NCBI GenBank assembly: GCA_965247395.1
Contig: OZ252012.1
Span: forward strand, 496,001 to 560,000
Reading direction: 5' to 3'
Source of the DNA: CAYRJD01 sp965247395
GTDB lineage: Bacteria; Actinomycetota; Acidimicrobiia; Acidimicrobiales; Poriferisodalaceae
DNA: 64,000 bases
Of this stretch, positions 41,828 to 50,232 are shown piece by piece. Both the position numbers and the translations under genes were made by a program. The notes under the pieces were generated by a model, which saw only the letters and a list, made by a program, of their open reading frames with translations, was not told the DNA's origin and made no database searches. How positions within the stretch are numbered: the first letter of the stretch is position 1; every line of letters starts with the position of its first letter.

Positions 41828-42667
41828 TTATGCGTGGTCGTGGAGCACGAGTATGTCTAAACCCAGGATTGCGGGTTTGCCAGGGGGCAGAGTGACCAGC
41901 TTGCGTACCTCAGAAATGCCCAGCGCCAGACCAAGCTTTGAGGCCGACCGACCCAGGGGCTTATGCCGCTCACGGTCATGCTCGGAACTGGCTGGACGAC
42001 TCAGCAACAGGGCTGCCTCTGCGGGCCCTGTCGCGGTTTGGTCTGCCTCTGCGGGCCCTGTCGCGGTTTGGTCTGCCTCTGCGGGCCCTGTCGTGGTTTG
42101 GTTTGCCTCTGCGGGTCCTGTCGCGGCCTGGTCTGCTTCTGCTAGCCCTGACGTTGTTAGCTCTGTTGCAGCGTGCGGGTCTTCGAAGGATCGCTGTAGC
42201 AGGACCACGGTTAGCTCCTGAGACTGTTCTTGTATGAAATCTTGTATGAAATCGGCGCCAAGCGCTGTAGCGGAGCCCAATAGGTGAGCACTGGCTGTTG
42301 ACAATTTTTTGGCAAGCTCGCAATTGCGGTTGGAGCCGGTGAGATTCTCGCTCAGTAGTTTTGCAATCGCATCGGGCTCGCAAGTTTGCTCGAGTAAGGC
42401 GTTCCACTTTGGCAAGCCACCACGTCGACGCAAACCGCTGCGGCTCAGCTTTCTCACCAACTCACGCGCTTCAACAGGCCGAGCGCCCGCTCCTAATGCT
42501 CGCTCTCGCTCGTGAGTGCTTACGTCGTAGTGATCGCCCTGAAATCCAGCTCGACGTTTGCCGATGGTTTCGGCGAAGTCGTGCAGTTCCTCCGGGTCCG
42601 AATCAGAGATCAAATGTGCCCAAAGGTCACCGCGCCATGGCCACACTGCCTGATCTACGTAAATCAC
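41828..42667 (-). CDS. DUF4031 protein with a 10-residue tandem-repeat region
   Basis: 279 residues with a GTG start. Residues 1-85 match DUF4031: MIYVDQAVWPWRGDLWAHLISD, ELHDFAETIGKRRAGFQGDHYDV, and LVRKLSRSGLRRRG. A helical part follows to about 165 (HLLGSATALGADFIQDF). Residues about 169-218 consist of five 10-residue repeats (consensus AEADQTATGP) encoded by a 30-bp DNA array. A C-terminal segment without known match ends LGLDILVLHDHA. Function of DUF4031 is unknown. The repeat zone is probably disordered and may vary in copy number. It lies upstream of the FAD oxidoreductase gene, 29 bp away. Confidence 0.8.
   Translation of the reverse strand: MIYVDQAVWPWRGDLWAHLISDSDPEELHDFAETIGKRRAGFQGDHYDVSTHERERALGAGARPVEARELVRKLSRSGLRRRGGLPKWNALLEQTCEPDAIAKLLSENLTGSNRNCELAKKLSTASAHLLGSATALGADFIQDFIQEQSQELTVVLLQRSFEDPHAATELTTSGLAEADQAATGPAEANQTTTGPAEADQTATGPAEADQTATGPAEAALLLSRPASSEHDRERHKPLGRSASKLGLALGISEVRKLVTLPPGKPAILGLDILVLHDHA
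42012..42161. repeat. Five 30-bp tandem units inside the DUF4031 gene
   Basis: Units start at 42012, 42042, 42072, 42102 and 42132. The first three are nearly identical (GCCTCTGCGGGCCCTGTCG core) and the last two are increasingly diverged. The period is a multiple of three, so copy changes keep the frame. Confidence 0.95.
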
Positions 42668-42702
42668 TCCGGCCAGTCAATCTGCCGAGCGCTATTACTG
42701 CA

Positions 42703-42766
42703 CCTAGGTGACACTGCCCTTAGGTGACATTACCCCTAGGCGACACTGTGCCTACGGTGGTACTAC
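42703..42766. repeat. Four 16-bp tandem units upstream of a CoA-transferase gene
   Basis: CCTAGGTGACACTGCC, CTTAGGTGACATTACC, CCTAGGCGACACTGTG and CCTACGGTGGTACTAC are consecutive in the divergent spacer and end 15 bp before the GTG at 42782. Confidence 0.92.
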
Positions 42767-42781
42767 ACCTACGCTGAGGCC

Positions 42782-43954
42782 GTGGCCGAGCTACCGCTAA
42801 GTGATGTGATGGTGTTGGATCTGACCATCGCCAGGGCCGGCCCAACCGCAGTGCGCCAACTGGCCGACTGGGGCGCTGACGTGATTCGCATTGAGTCTCC
42901 GCTCGGTGGTTTTGAACAAGACCGCTCACTCTCGCCCGATGGGTTGAACATTCATCGCAACAAACGTTCAATTGTGATTGACCTCAGCGCCGACATGGGC
43001 CAGGACCTGCTGCATCGCATGGTGCGTTCGGCTGATGTGTTGATCGAGAATATGCGCCCTGCCGTCAAGAACAAATTGGGTTTTGACTGGGACACGCTGT
43101 CGGCTATTAACCCGCGTCTAGTAATGGGGTCTATTTCCGGCTTTGGCCAGACAGGGCCTTACCGCGATCGGGGAGGCGTAGATCAGATAGCGCAAGGCAT
43201 GGCAGGGATGATGGCGGTTACCGGTTTACCGGGGCAAGGTCCGGTGAGAGCGGGCGTTGCTATCAGCGACATCACAGCCGGACTGCAGCTGGCGGTGGGA
43301 GTTTTGGTTGCCTTACATGAGCGTGAAAGAACCGGGCAAGGCCGTTGGGTACATACCTCTCTGTTGGAATCGATGCTGGGGATGCTTGATTTTCAAGCCG
43401 CTCGCTGGACGGTGGCAGGTGATGATCCGCCTCAAAGCGGCAACGACCACCCCACGTTGAGTCCGATGGGCACATATGAAACCGCTGACGGGTACGTCAA
43501 CATTGCGGCTTCGGGTGGCCGTTTGTGGCGAGCGTTTTGCGAAGAGCTAGGCCTTAGCACCCTCCTCGACGACGAGCGTTTCAAATCCGCAACCGATCGG
43601 TTTGCCAACAGAAAAGTGCTTAACGAGATGCTGAACGAACGATTACGCACGGCAACGACCACCGAATGGGTGGAACGACTAAACGCAGTTGGCGTCCCGT
43701 GCGGTCCGGTCAACTCTGTAGCACAGGCCTTTGCTGACCCACAGGTGCAACACCTGACAATGGCCTCGCCAGTGAAGCATCCCGTCGCTGGTGAAGTGAA
43801 AATTTTGCGTAACGCCACCCAATTAGAAGGTGTGCCAAACAACATCAGGCGGCCCAGTCCGCGCAAAGGCGAACACACCACTGAGATTCTCGCGCAGTTC
43901 AATCTCAGCGATGAGGAGCAGAACGAGCTGCTCGGCAACGGAGTCGTTACGTAA
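42782..43954 (+). CDS. CaiB/BaiF family III CoA-transferase
   Basis: 390 residues, the size of a single-domain enzyme. Motifs: LSDVMVLDLTIARAGPTAVRQLADWGADVIRIE, NKRSIVIDLS, SADVLIENMRPAVKNKLGFD, RDRGGVDQIAQGMAGMMAVTG, and AGVAISDITAGLQLAVG with the catalytic Asp. The C-terminal part (GVPCGPVNSVAQAFADPQVQHL) is typical. It transfers CoA between a donor thioester and a carboxylic acid. It starts with GTG directly after a 16-bp repeat array, with no ribosome-binding site. It heads the plus-strand run toward the second MetY-like gene. Confidence 0.92.
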   Translation: MAELPLSDVMVLDLTIARAGPTAVRQLADWGADVIRIESPLGGFEQDRSLSPDGLNIHRNKRSIVIDLSADMGQDLLHRMVRSADVLIENMRPAVKNKLGFDWDTLSAINPRLVMGSISGFGQTGPYRDRGGVDQIAQGMAGMMAVTGLPGQGPVRAGVAISDITAGLQLAVGVLVALHERERTGQGRWVHTSLLESMLGMLDFQAARWTVAGDDPPQSGNDHPTLSPMGTYETADGYVNIAASGGRLWRAFCEELGLSTLLDDERFKSATDRFANRKVLNEMLNERLRTATTTEWVERLNAVGVPCGPVNSVAQAFADPQVQHLTMASPVKHPVAGEVKILRNATQLEGVPNNIRRPSPRKGEHTTEILAQFNLSDEEQNELLGNGVVT

Positions 43955-44077
43955 TACGAACCAGCCAAGAGTTGCCCGCTTGGACAGTCAGTAGTGCCGG
44001 TAGCGTCTGGGCTGGTTAGCAGCCAAGATTTGGTTGCGCCAGGTAGTAGTCAAGGTTTGGCTGCTATAGCGCTTGCG

Positions 44078-44084
44078 AAAGGAG
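44078..44084 (+). promoter_or_regulatory. Ribosome-binding site AAAGGAG deciding the start at 44091
   Basis: AAAGGAG lies 6 bp before the ATG at 44091. A TTG start at 44073 would place this site inside the coding sequence, so it is rejected. Confidence 0.85.
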
Positions 44085-44090
44085 CGGTCA

Positions 44091-45431
44091 ATGAGCGATG
44101 ATCTTGCCTCTGCAGATCCTTCGGACAAGTGGGGTTTTGAAACCCGAATGATCCACGCGGGCCAGTCGCCTGACAGTGACACCGGTGCTCGCGCAGTTCC
44201 CATCTATCAGACAACGTCGTACGTGTTCAACAATGCAGAGCACGCACAAAATCTGTTTGCGCTCTCAGAGATAGGGAACATCTACACGCGCATAATGAAT
44301 CCAACCCAGCATGTCCTGGAGGAACGCATCAACGCCTTAGAAGGTGGCGTGCGTACAGCGGTTGGGCTGCCAGGCACATTGGCTGTTTCGTCAGGTCAAG
44401 CCGCCGAAACGATTTCCGTGCTGAACTTGGCGCAAGCGGGTGACCACATTGTGTCAAGCCCGTCGCTTTACGGCGGCACCTACAACCTGTTTCATTACAC
44501 GCTGCCAAAGATGGGCATCAACGTGAGCTTCGTAAGCGATCCTGATGATCCAGGCACATGGCGGTCGGCTGTACAAGACAACACGCGGGCGTTTTATGGA
44601 GAGTCAATCGGCAATCCAAAGAATGACGTGTTTGATTTTGAAGGTGTCAGCGAGGTAGCGCACGAAGTTGGTGTGCCACTGATAATCGACAACACCGTGC
44701 CGACGCCCTACCTCTGCCAACCATTACAACATGGGGCCGACATCGTGGTTCATTCGGCCACGAAGTTCATCGGAGGTCACGGAACCTCAATTGGCGGTTT
44801 GATAGTGGATGGCGGCACGTTCGACTTTGGTGCTTCGGGTAGGCATGCGATGTTTACCGAGCCAGATGAGAGCTATCACGGTCTGCAGTATTGGCCAGCA
44901 CTAGGAGCGGGAGCTTTCGCCATCAAGGCCAGAGTTCAGTTGCTACGTGATATCGGTGCTGCGGTGGCGCCATTTAACGCTTTCATGTTTTTGCAGGGCA
45001 TAGAGACGCTTTCGTTACGGATGGATCGTCACGTGCAAAACGCGCAAAAAGTAGCGGCGTATTTGGAAGGCCACAGCCAGGTTGAGTGGGTTCGTTACGC
45101 CGGTTTGGAATCAAGCCCGTACTACGAACGAGCTAAGCGCTATTTGCCTAAGGGGCCGGGCTCGGTCTTGGCATTTGGCATCGCTGGGGGAGTGAAGGCA
45201 GGCCAGAAGTTTGCTGAAAGCCTGCAACTGCACAGCCATGTCGCCAATATTGGTGACGTGCGCAGTCTGGTGATTCACCCGGCAAGCACGACTCACAGCC
45301 AGCTAACGCCAGAAGAGCAGGTCAAGACCGGTACCGATCCGAATTTGGTTCGCTTGTCGGTTGGCTTAGAAACCTTCGATGACATCTTGGCTGACCTAGA
45401 GATTGGCTTTGAGGCTGCGGCAAACATCTGA
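44091..45431 (+). CDS. MetY-like PLP enzyme (O-acetylhomoserine sulfhydrylase paralogue)
   Basis: 446 residues from the ATG after a clear ribosome-binding site. It is collinear with the enzyme at 17005: KWGFETRMIHAGQSPDSDTGARA, VPIYQTTSYVFNN, YTRIMNPTQHVLEERINALEGG, SLYGGTYNLFHY, DNTVPTPYLCQPLQHG and VHSATKFIGGHGTSIGG with the PLP Lys. The long insertion typical of MetY over MetB/MetC is present in both. Having two diverged copies suggests different thiol partners, such as sulfide and methanethiol. It is followed by MhpD-like and 2-hydroxyacid dehydrogenase genes, unlike the first copy. Confidence 0.9.
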   Translation: MSDDLASADPSDKWGFETRMIHAGQSPDSDTGARAVPIYQTTSYVFNNAEHAQNLFALSEIGNIYTRIMNPTQHVLEERINALEGGVRTAVGLPGTLAVSSGQAAETISVLNLAQAGDHIVSSPSLYGGTYNLFHYTLPKMGINVSFVSDPDDPGTWRSAVQDNTRAFYGESIGNPKNDVFDFEGVSEVAHEVGVPLIIDNTVPTPYLCQPLQHGADIVVHSATKFIGGHGTSIGGLIVDGGTFDFGASGRHAMFTEPDESYHGLQYWPALGAGAFAIKARVQLLRDIGAAVAPFNAFMFLQGIETLSLRMDRHVQNAQKVAAYLEGHSQVEWVRYAGLESSPYYERAKRYLPKGPGSVLAFGIAGGVKAGQKFAESLQLHSHVANIGDVRSLVIHPASTTHSQLTPEEQVKTGTDPNLVRLSVGLETFDDILADLEIGFEAAANI

Positions 45432-45453
45432 GTACTAGCAACAGCTGGCTCTA

Positions 45454-46314
45454 ATGCAGTCGGAGCTACTCAGCACACTTGCTGACGATCTTTGGCAAAC
45501 CAAGCGCTACCCCTTCGGTGGGGACATCAGCAAGGGCACTGATGGTGGTGACCGCGCGGAGTTTGAGGGCCGGTATTCAGAACTGTCGCTAGATGATGGT
45601 CTAGCTCTCCAATGCGAGATGCACCGGCGCGAAATTATGACAGGTGCAGAGCAGGTCGGCTGGAAGGTCGGCCTGACTTCACCGCGCGCTCGTGAATTGG
45701 TCGGCAACGACACGCGTCCGTTTGGACATATCTATAAGCGGCTGACCAATGGCGCAGCGGAGGCGTTATTCGAACCAGGGTTCAGCATTGAACCTGAGTT
45801 GTGCTTTGAGATCGGTGAGCAAATTGCGGGTGAGAACGTCGACCCGGCGGACGTGCCAAGCTGCATCACCGCCGTCTTTGCGGGTTTTGAGATTAACGAG
45901 CAACGCCTCACTGGGTCCGCGCCTCTAGCTCTGTTGGTGGCGGACAATCTCACTAACTGGGGCATTGTTACGGGTGATAGAGCACCGGCGCTAGAACCAG
46001 GTGAGTTAGATGCGACAAATATCACGCTTTCTTGCAACGGCAGAACCTGTTTTGAGGGTGTAGCGGGAGATCACGTTGATAACCCCTATGAATCGCTAGC
46101 CGCTCTGGCAGCCACATTGAGCAAGTTCGATTTGTGCCTTGAACCGGGACAGCTGGTGATCACCGGAGCTTACGCTCGCTTTAAGATTGGCGAACACCCA
46201 CAAGGCCAGGGGAATCGAGACCGGGAGGACCAGGTGTCTACAACATCGAGCCTTACTTGGCGGGCTGATTATTCCGGCATTGGGGCTGTAGAGCTCACAG
46301 CCACCCATTCATGA
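45454..46314 (+). CDS. 2-keto-4-pentenoate hydratase-like (MhpD/FAH family)
   Basis: 286 residues. Family features: DGLALQCEMHRREIMTGAEQVGWKVGLTSPRARELVG near residue 50, GHIYKRL, FEPGFSIEPELCFEIG (metal-binding Glu residues), FAGFEINEQRLTG, LVADNLTNWGIVTG and LVITGAYARFKIG. Such enzymes hydrate 2-hydroxypenta-2,4-dienoate or decarboxylate related keto acids in ring-cleavage pathways. No ring-cleavage dioxygenase lies nearby, so another 2-keto acid is possible. A 4-bp ATGA overlap couples it to the next gene. Confidence 0.82.
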   Translation: MQSELLSTLADDLWQTKRYPFGGDISKGTDGGDRAEFEGRYSELSLDDGLALQCEMHRREIMTGAEQVGWKVGLTSPRARELVGNDTRPFGHIYKRLTNGAAEALFEPGFSIEPELCFEIGEQIAGENVDPADVPSCITAVFAGFEINEQRLTGSAPLALLVADNLTNWGIVTGDRAPALEPGELDATNITLSCNGRTCFEGVAGDHVDNPYESLAALAATLSKFDLCLEPGQLVITGAYARFKIGEHPQGQGNRDREDQVSTTSSLTWRADYSGIGAVELTATHS

Positions 46315-47330
46315 ATACGCCGAACCAACCAACTCTTGTGCCCCCGGAAGGGCCGCTGAACATTCTCGTTACTAAGACTCTGACCTTGCCAGAAGTCTCC
46401 GACGATGACCTTGCAATGATTCAATCTGCTGCCGGCCAAGGCGCCCGGGTGGTCGTAGTGGATAGTCCGAAAGAGGGTGTTGACCACGCAGCGGAATCCG
46501 AAGTGCTGCTTGGCATTACTCCCAAGTGGTTGTTCGAAGCCGCCCCGAAACTTCGGTGGGTTCATGCCACCGCATCGGGCGTGGACATGTTCATGTACCC
46601 GGAGTTCGTCGAGAGCCCGGTGGTGCTAACCGGTGAAAAAGGGTTAGTGGGTAGCCATCTTGCTGATCATGGTTTTGGCTTGCTGCTGGGCTTAACGCGA
46701 CGTATTGCCATGGCCATCAAGCTGGGTTCAGCAGGGTGGGCCTATGAGCAACGCGAGCGGATGCGTTTCAGTGAGCTGGAACTTGAAGGCATGACGATGG
46801 GAATACTTGGCTTCGGTGGAACCGGTCGCCACCTGGCCAGGCGTGCAAGCGCATTTGGTATGACCCCAATAGCGCTGGATGTATACGAGGTTGAGCCCAG
46901 CGATGGTGTTAGCGAGGTGCTTGGGTTTGATTCGTTGCGTGATGTCGTTGCTGCGTCAGATGTTGTAGCCATCGCGCTGCCGCTCACCGCAGACACCCAA
47001 GGATTGTTTGATGGCGAGCTGTTTGGGGTAATGAAGCCCACCGCAATCTTGCTGAACGTGACACGCGGTGAGATCGTTGATGAAGGTGCTCTGGAGCGTG
47101 CGTTGGTGAATGGCACGATTGGGGGAGCGGCACTGGATGTAACGCCGGTTGAACCGCTGCCAGATGACAGTCCGCTGTGGGAGCTTGATAACTGTGTGAT
47201 GACTCCTCACACTGCTGGGGCTTCGCAGTTGCGCGGTAGACGCAATCTTGAGAGGTTCTGCCGTAATTTGGAGGCGTTTCGAGCCGGACTCCCGCTTGAA
47301 GGGATTGTCGACAAGCGGGCAGGCTTTTAG
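46311..47330 (+). CDS. D-isomer specific 2-hydroxyacid dehydrogenase
   Basis: 339 residues. The NAD-binding motif MGILGFGGTGRHLARRASAFGM is near residue 163. The catalytic Arg fits LNVTRGEIVDEGALERAL, the Glu fits DVTPVEPLPDDSPLW, and the His fits CVMTPHTAGASQ. The N-terminal substrate domain includes WVHATASGVDMFMYPE. It interconverts a D-2-hydroxyacid and a 2-oxoacid with NAD(P)H. Coupling to the MhpD-like gene and nearness to a MetY-type enzyme, which can yield 2-oxobutanoate, suggest a keto-acid branch. It overlaps the convergent tesB by 4 bp. Confidence 0.92.
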   Translation: MNTPNQPTLVPPEGPLNILVTKTLTLPEVSDDDLAMIQSAAGQGARVVVVDSPKEGVDHAAESEVLLGITPKWLFEAAPKLRWVHATASGVDMFMYPEFVESPVVLTGEKGLVGSHLADHGFGLLLGLTRRIAMAIKLGSAGWAYEQRERMRFSELELEGMTMGILGFGGTGRHLARRASAFGMTPIALDVYEVEPSDGVSEVLGFDSLRDVVAASDVVAIALPLTADTQGLFDGELFGVMKPTAILLNVTRGEIVDEGALERALVNGTIGGAALDVTPVEPLPDDSPLWELDNCVMTPHTAGASQLRGRRNLERFCRNLEAFRAGLPLEGIVDKRAGF

Positions 47331-48145
47331 CGCCCGGTTTCACGTTCGCGCAGCAGAACCTCCTGCGCTATGGTCGCCACATGTGAACCGTCGGCCGAAA
47401 AAAGGTTGCCGACCGTCATACCGCGTGCACCGGTTAATCCGTGGCACATGAAGTGATAGAGGTGCCAATCGTTCGGGTTAAGCGGCCTATGGAACCAGAT
47501 GGCGTGATCTAACGATGCGCCCATGAATTTTTCGTGGTATTGCTCGCGAGGCACCTGTAGCGGATGCAATGAGCGAGCGGCATCAAAGTGAACCGAATCC
47601 GAGGTAAAGGCGAGTCCACAAATGTGTTGGAGCGGGTCATCGGGTATGGGGTCGATGATGCGAACCCAGCCCAGAGCTTGACTGGAGCCGGGCAGGCTCT
47701 CTAGTTGTTGACGCTCCATGATCCACGGCCACCACTGAGCTTCAGATGTGAGGTTGCCGGTAGGAGAGGGAGCAGGAGGAATGCGTGCTGTTTGCACCTC
47801 AGCCTCTTGTTCTTGGATATGAAACGAGCACGACAGATTCAAGATCGCTCCACCACTTTGCCGAGCTACTACCGAGCGAGTGCAAAATGAGCGACCATCA
47901 CGCAAGCGATCAACCTCATAACGGATCGGTTCGGAGATGCTTCCGCCGCGAATGAAGTAGGCGTGCACGGAGTGTGCGATGAAGCGCTGCTCCACCGTCT
48001 GCATAGCGGCCCATAGCCCCTGGCAAATCACTTGGCCGCCATAGACCCTTCCCCAGTGGTACTGCGGGCTAAGACCTACATAAGTGTCGGGTCCGTGCTG
48101 TTCCAGGTGCATTACCTCACCGAAAGTGGAGATGGGGGTTTGCAT
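47327..48145 (-). CDS. tesB: Acyl-CoA thioesterase II
   Basis: 272 residues with two hotdog modules. TesB hallmarks: YHWGRVYGGQVICQGLWAA near residue 28, SVHAYFIRGG near 58, RSFCTRSVVARQSGGAILNLSCSFH, and in the second half SLDHAIWFHRPLNPNDWHLYH, with the Asp of the Asp-Thr-Gln catalytic network. It hydrolyses medium to long acyl-CoA. Its ATG overlaps the stop of the enoyl-CoA hydratase gene, making it the last gene of the minus-strand beta-oxidation-type run. Confidence 0.92.
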   Translation of the reverse strand: MQTPISTFGEVMHLEQHGPDTYVGLSPQYHWGRVYGGQVICQGLWAAMQTVEQRFIAHSVHAYFIRGGSISEPIRYEVDRLRDGRSFCTRSVVARQSGGAILNLSCSFHIQEQEAEVQTARIPPAPSPTGNLTSEAQWWPWIMERQQLESLPGSSQALGWVRIIDPIPDDPLQHICGLAFTSDSVHFDAARSLHPLQVPREQYHEKFMGASLDHAIWFHRPLNPNDWHLYHFMCHGLTGARGMTVGNLFSADGSHVATIAQEVLLRERETGR

Positions 48146-48966
48146 CAGCTACGTGTGAAGTTCGGAGTGCGCCGTTCGTTCGTTGCGTTTACTCCTTCGA
48201 CCCAGTCGTTGGTCTGGCGCAACCGATCTTGTTCTGCCTTTTCGCGATCGGTAGCGATTCTTATGGCGGCGGGGAGGTGCCCTCGCATGGTTTCACGAAT
48301 CGATTCAACGGCCAATGGCGCCGAAATGGCTATTTCACGTGCGAAATCGTGTGCGACCTTTCGCAGATCAGCCAGAGGAGCTAGTTGCTCGGCTAGGCCA
48401 AGTTGTACCGCTTCGGTGCCAGGCACTCTGCGCCCTGTGTAGAGCAGCTCTAGTGCGTGTTGCTGGCCTACTAGCAGCGGCAGGGTCACAGTGAGCCCGA
48501 ACCCGTGATGGAAACCGAGTCTGGCGAAGTTGGCGGCAAAACGAGCCTCCGGAGCGGCGATCCTGAAATCAGCGGCGCAAGCTACTCCGAAGCCACCGCC
48601 GATGGCCGCGCCTTGTACCGCTGCTACCACAGGAGTTTTCTTGGAGAACAGATCAAAGGCGGCGTCATAAAGATGGCGAGGTGTTTCATCATCGTTGGTG
48701 GCAGTGATAGCGCCGCGCCGCTCGCCGTCCTTGCCGAACTGAGCGCCAGCGCAGAAGTTCTTGCCCTCGGAGCACAGCACGATGGCGCGACATGCCGGTT
48801 CGTTATCAAGGTCACCAAACGCGGTGACTAGCGAATCAATGAGCGGCAGGTCAAAGAAATTGTGTGGAGGCCGGCAGATTTCCGCAGTTGCTACATAGTC
48901 GTCGCTGAGAGAGACCTTTAAGTCCCCATAGGTACCAAATTCGGTTGCGGTTGCGGGAGCGTTCAT
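48145..48966 (-). CDS. Enoyl-CoA hydratase/isomerase family protein
   Basis: 273 residues of the crotonase fold. Oxyanion-hole segments: CSEGKNFCAGAQFGKDGERRG near residue 64 and AAVQGAAIGGGFGVACAADFRIAAPEARFA near 108. FARLGFHHGFGLTVTLPLLVG has two histidines where hydratases often carry the catalytic Glu (compare IPGAGG), so the precise reaction may differ from simple hydration. Upstream are two acyl-CoA dehydrogenase genes and downstream is tesB, so a role in breakdown of a specific acyl-CoA is likely. Confidence 0.88.
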   Translation of the reverse strand: MNAPATATEFGTYGDLKVSLSDDYVATAEICRPPHNFFDLPLIDSLVTAFGDLDNEPACRAIVLCSEGKNFCAGAQFGKDGERRGAITATNDDETPRHLYDAAFDLFSKKTPVVAAVQGAAIGGGFGVACAADFRIAAPEARFAANFARLGFHHGFGLTVTLPLLVGQQHALELLYTGRRVPGTEAVQLGLAEQLAPLADLRKVAHDFAREIAISAPLAVESIRETMRGHLPAAIRIATDREKAEQDRLRQTNDWVEGVNATNERRTPNFTRS

Positions 48967-49002
48967 AGCCGAATCGTAGCGATCGATTCTGGTTTGGCTG
49001 AT

Positions 49003-50232
49003 TTAGTGTTTGGCGGCTGGCTTGCCGGAGGTAATCAACGGATAAAGCCTGTCCGCACCTTGCGACACCGTGGCAGCTCCGAGCACCTTGGACCATTCGG
49101 CCTCACCGCCGTATTCCATTCTCCAAGACCAGAGGCGTCGACTGAGGTGATGTAGTGGATATTCCTGTGTCATCCCCATGGCACCGTGCGCCTGATGGCA
49201 AGCTTTGGTGGCGCGTGCGGCGGCCTGATTAGCGATCAGTTTCACAGCCGCAATCTCAAATTCTGCACCGGTAATGCCTGCGACACTGTTAGCCGCACGA
49301 TGCGCTGCTAGTCCGGCGCATTGAGCGTTTATCTCTAGCAGTGCGGCATCTTGGGCAGCCCAAACCAAGTGTTGTTGTACGGCCTGAAACCGCGCCACTG
49401 GTCGCCCGAACTGCTCTCGTTCGTTGGTGTACGTAACCGTTAGCTGCGCCATCTTGCGAAGGGCTCCGGCCATCAGGGCTGCCCTTGAGAGTGCTCCGCG
49501 TAGGCGCAGTGAGTGTTGATTGACGCCCGGGGGTGCAGGGGCTGCGATAGCGCTTGTGTTCTCAAAAACCACGCGATCGCGTGGCTCGCCCGCCATATTA
49601 CGCAATGGTGTGATCAGCGCATCTTGCGGGTCGACCGAAACCACAAGGCCGAAGGTTTGCGATGAATCTGAATCTGTAGGACTGGCGCCTGCAGAGCCTT
49701 TGGTAGCAGGACTGGCGCCTGCAGTACCACCAGCAAGAAAAACGATTCGAGCAACAGAGCTAGCCCAAGGCACACCGGTAAGTGATCCGTTGAGCTGTAC
49801 TTCTATGGGCGTCTGTGCAGGTGCTTCAGTTGCTGTGATGGGCAAGCTTCCGTTAGTCGCTACAACTTCTGTATTACCAGGCTGCGTTGGCACCGCTAAA
49901 GTCCCGTCTGGCAGTTCTAGGCTGGCTTGTGAGAGCAGCCAGCCACCTAGCAATGACGTTTCGGCCGCCGGGATCGGAGCTGCGTAATAGCCCACCAGTC
50001 GCAACACCTCTAGAGCATCCTGCAAGGTTCCGCCTGAACCGCCTCGCTCTTCTGGGATGGAGATGTGGGCAAACCCGACATCGTTGAAAGTCTGCCAAAG
50101 CTCGGGAGCGGAGCCGGTTGCTTCCGCGGCTTGCACCACCTCGTGAGTGCAAAACTCTTCAAAGAGCCGCTTGGCCGTATCCGTAATAAGTGGGTCGATA
50201 GCGAGCAGGTCAGCGGTTGAGGTATCGCTCAT
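49003..50232 (-). CDS. Acyl-CoA dehydrogenase, probable partner subunit lacking the catalytic base
   Basis: 409 residues of acyl-CoA dehydrogenase type, recognisable mainly in its C-terminal half: YTNEREQFGRPVARFQAVQQHL, HQAHGAMGMTQEYPLHHLSRRLWSW. The N-terminal half is shortened and the beta domain is diverged with a repeated AGASP insert. The position of the usual catalytic Glu reads RGALSRAALMAG, with no acid. Heteromeric alpha2-beta2 enzymes such as mycobacterial ChsE pairs contain one such subunit. Its ATG overlaps the stop of the second dehydrogenase gene upstream by four bases, supporting a complex. Confidence 0.85.
   Translation of the reverse strand: MSDTSTADLLAIDPLITDTAKRLFEEFCTHEVVQAAEATGSAPELWQTFNDVGFAHISIPEERGGSGGTLQDALEVLRLVGYYAAPIPAAETSLLGGWLLSQASLELPDGTLAVPTQPGNTEVVATNGSLPITATEAPAQTPIEVQLNGSLTGVPWASSVARIVFLAGGTAGASPATKGSAGASPTDSDSSQTFGLVVSVDPQDALITPLRNMAGEPRDRVVFENTSAIAAPAPPGVNQHSLRLRGALSRAALMAGALRKMAQLTVTYTNEREQFGRPVARFQAVQQHLVWAAQDAALLEINAQCAGLAAHRAANSVAGITGAEFEIAAVKLIANQAAARATKACHQAHGAMGMTQEYPLHHLSRRLWSWRMEYGGEAEWSKVLGAATVSQGADRLYPLITSGKPAAKH
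49678..49724. repeat. 17-bp direct repeat, period 30, inside acyl-CoA dehydrogenase gene
   Basis: AGGACTGGCGCCTGCAG occurs at 49678-49694 and 49708-49724. It doubles the GASP segment in a loop of the beta domain. Confidence 0.9.

Noticed and set aside
41963..42145. Plus-strand Cys-rich open frame with a repeated CLCGPCRGLV unit
   Set aside because: It is the shadow of the 30-bp array in the minus-strand DUF4031 gene, which has a recognised domain upstream of the repeats.
42012..42161. Possible CRISPR array (regular 30-bp periodicity)
   Set aside because: The units are contiguous with no unique spacers, they stay in frame within a gene, and no cas genes are nearby.
43955..44090. SAM-responsive riboswitch ahead of the second MetY gene
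   Set aside because: The 136-bp spacer has repeated GGTTTGGCTGC-like words but no recognisable SAM-I or SAM-IV core; the spacer before metY at 17005 is too short.
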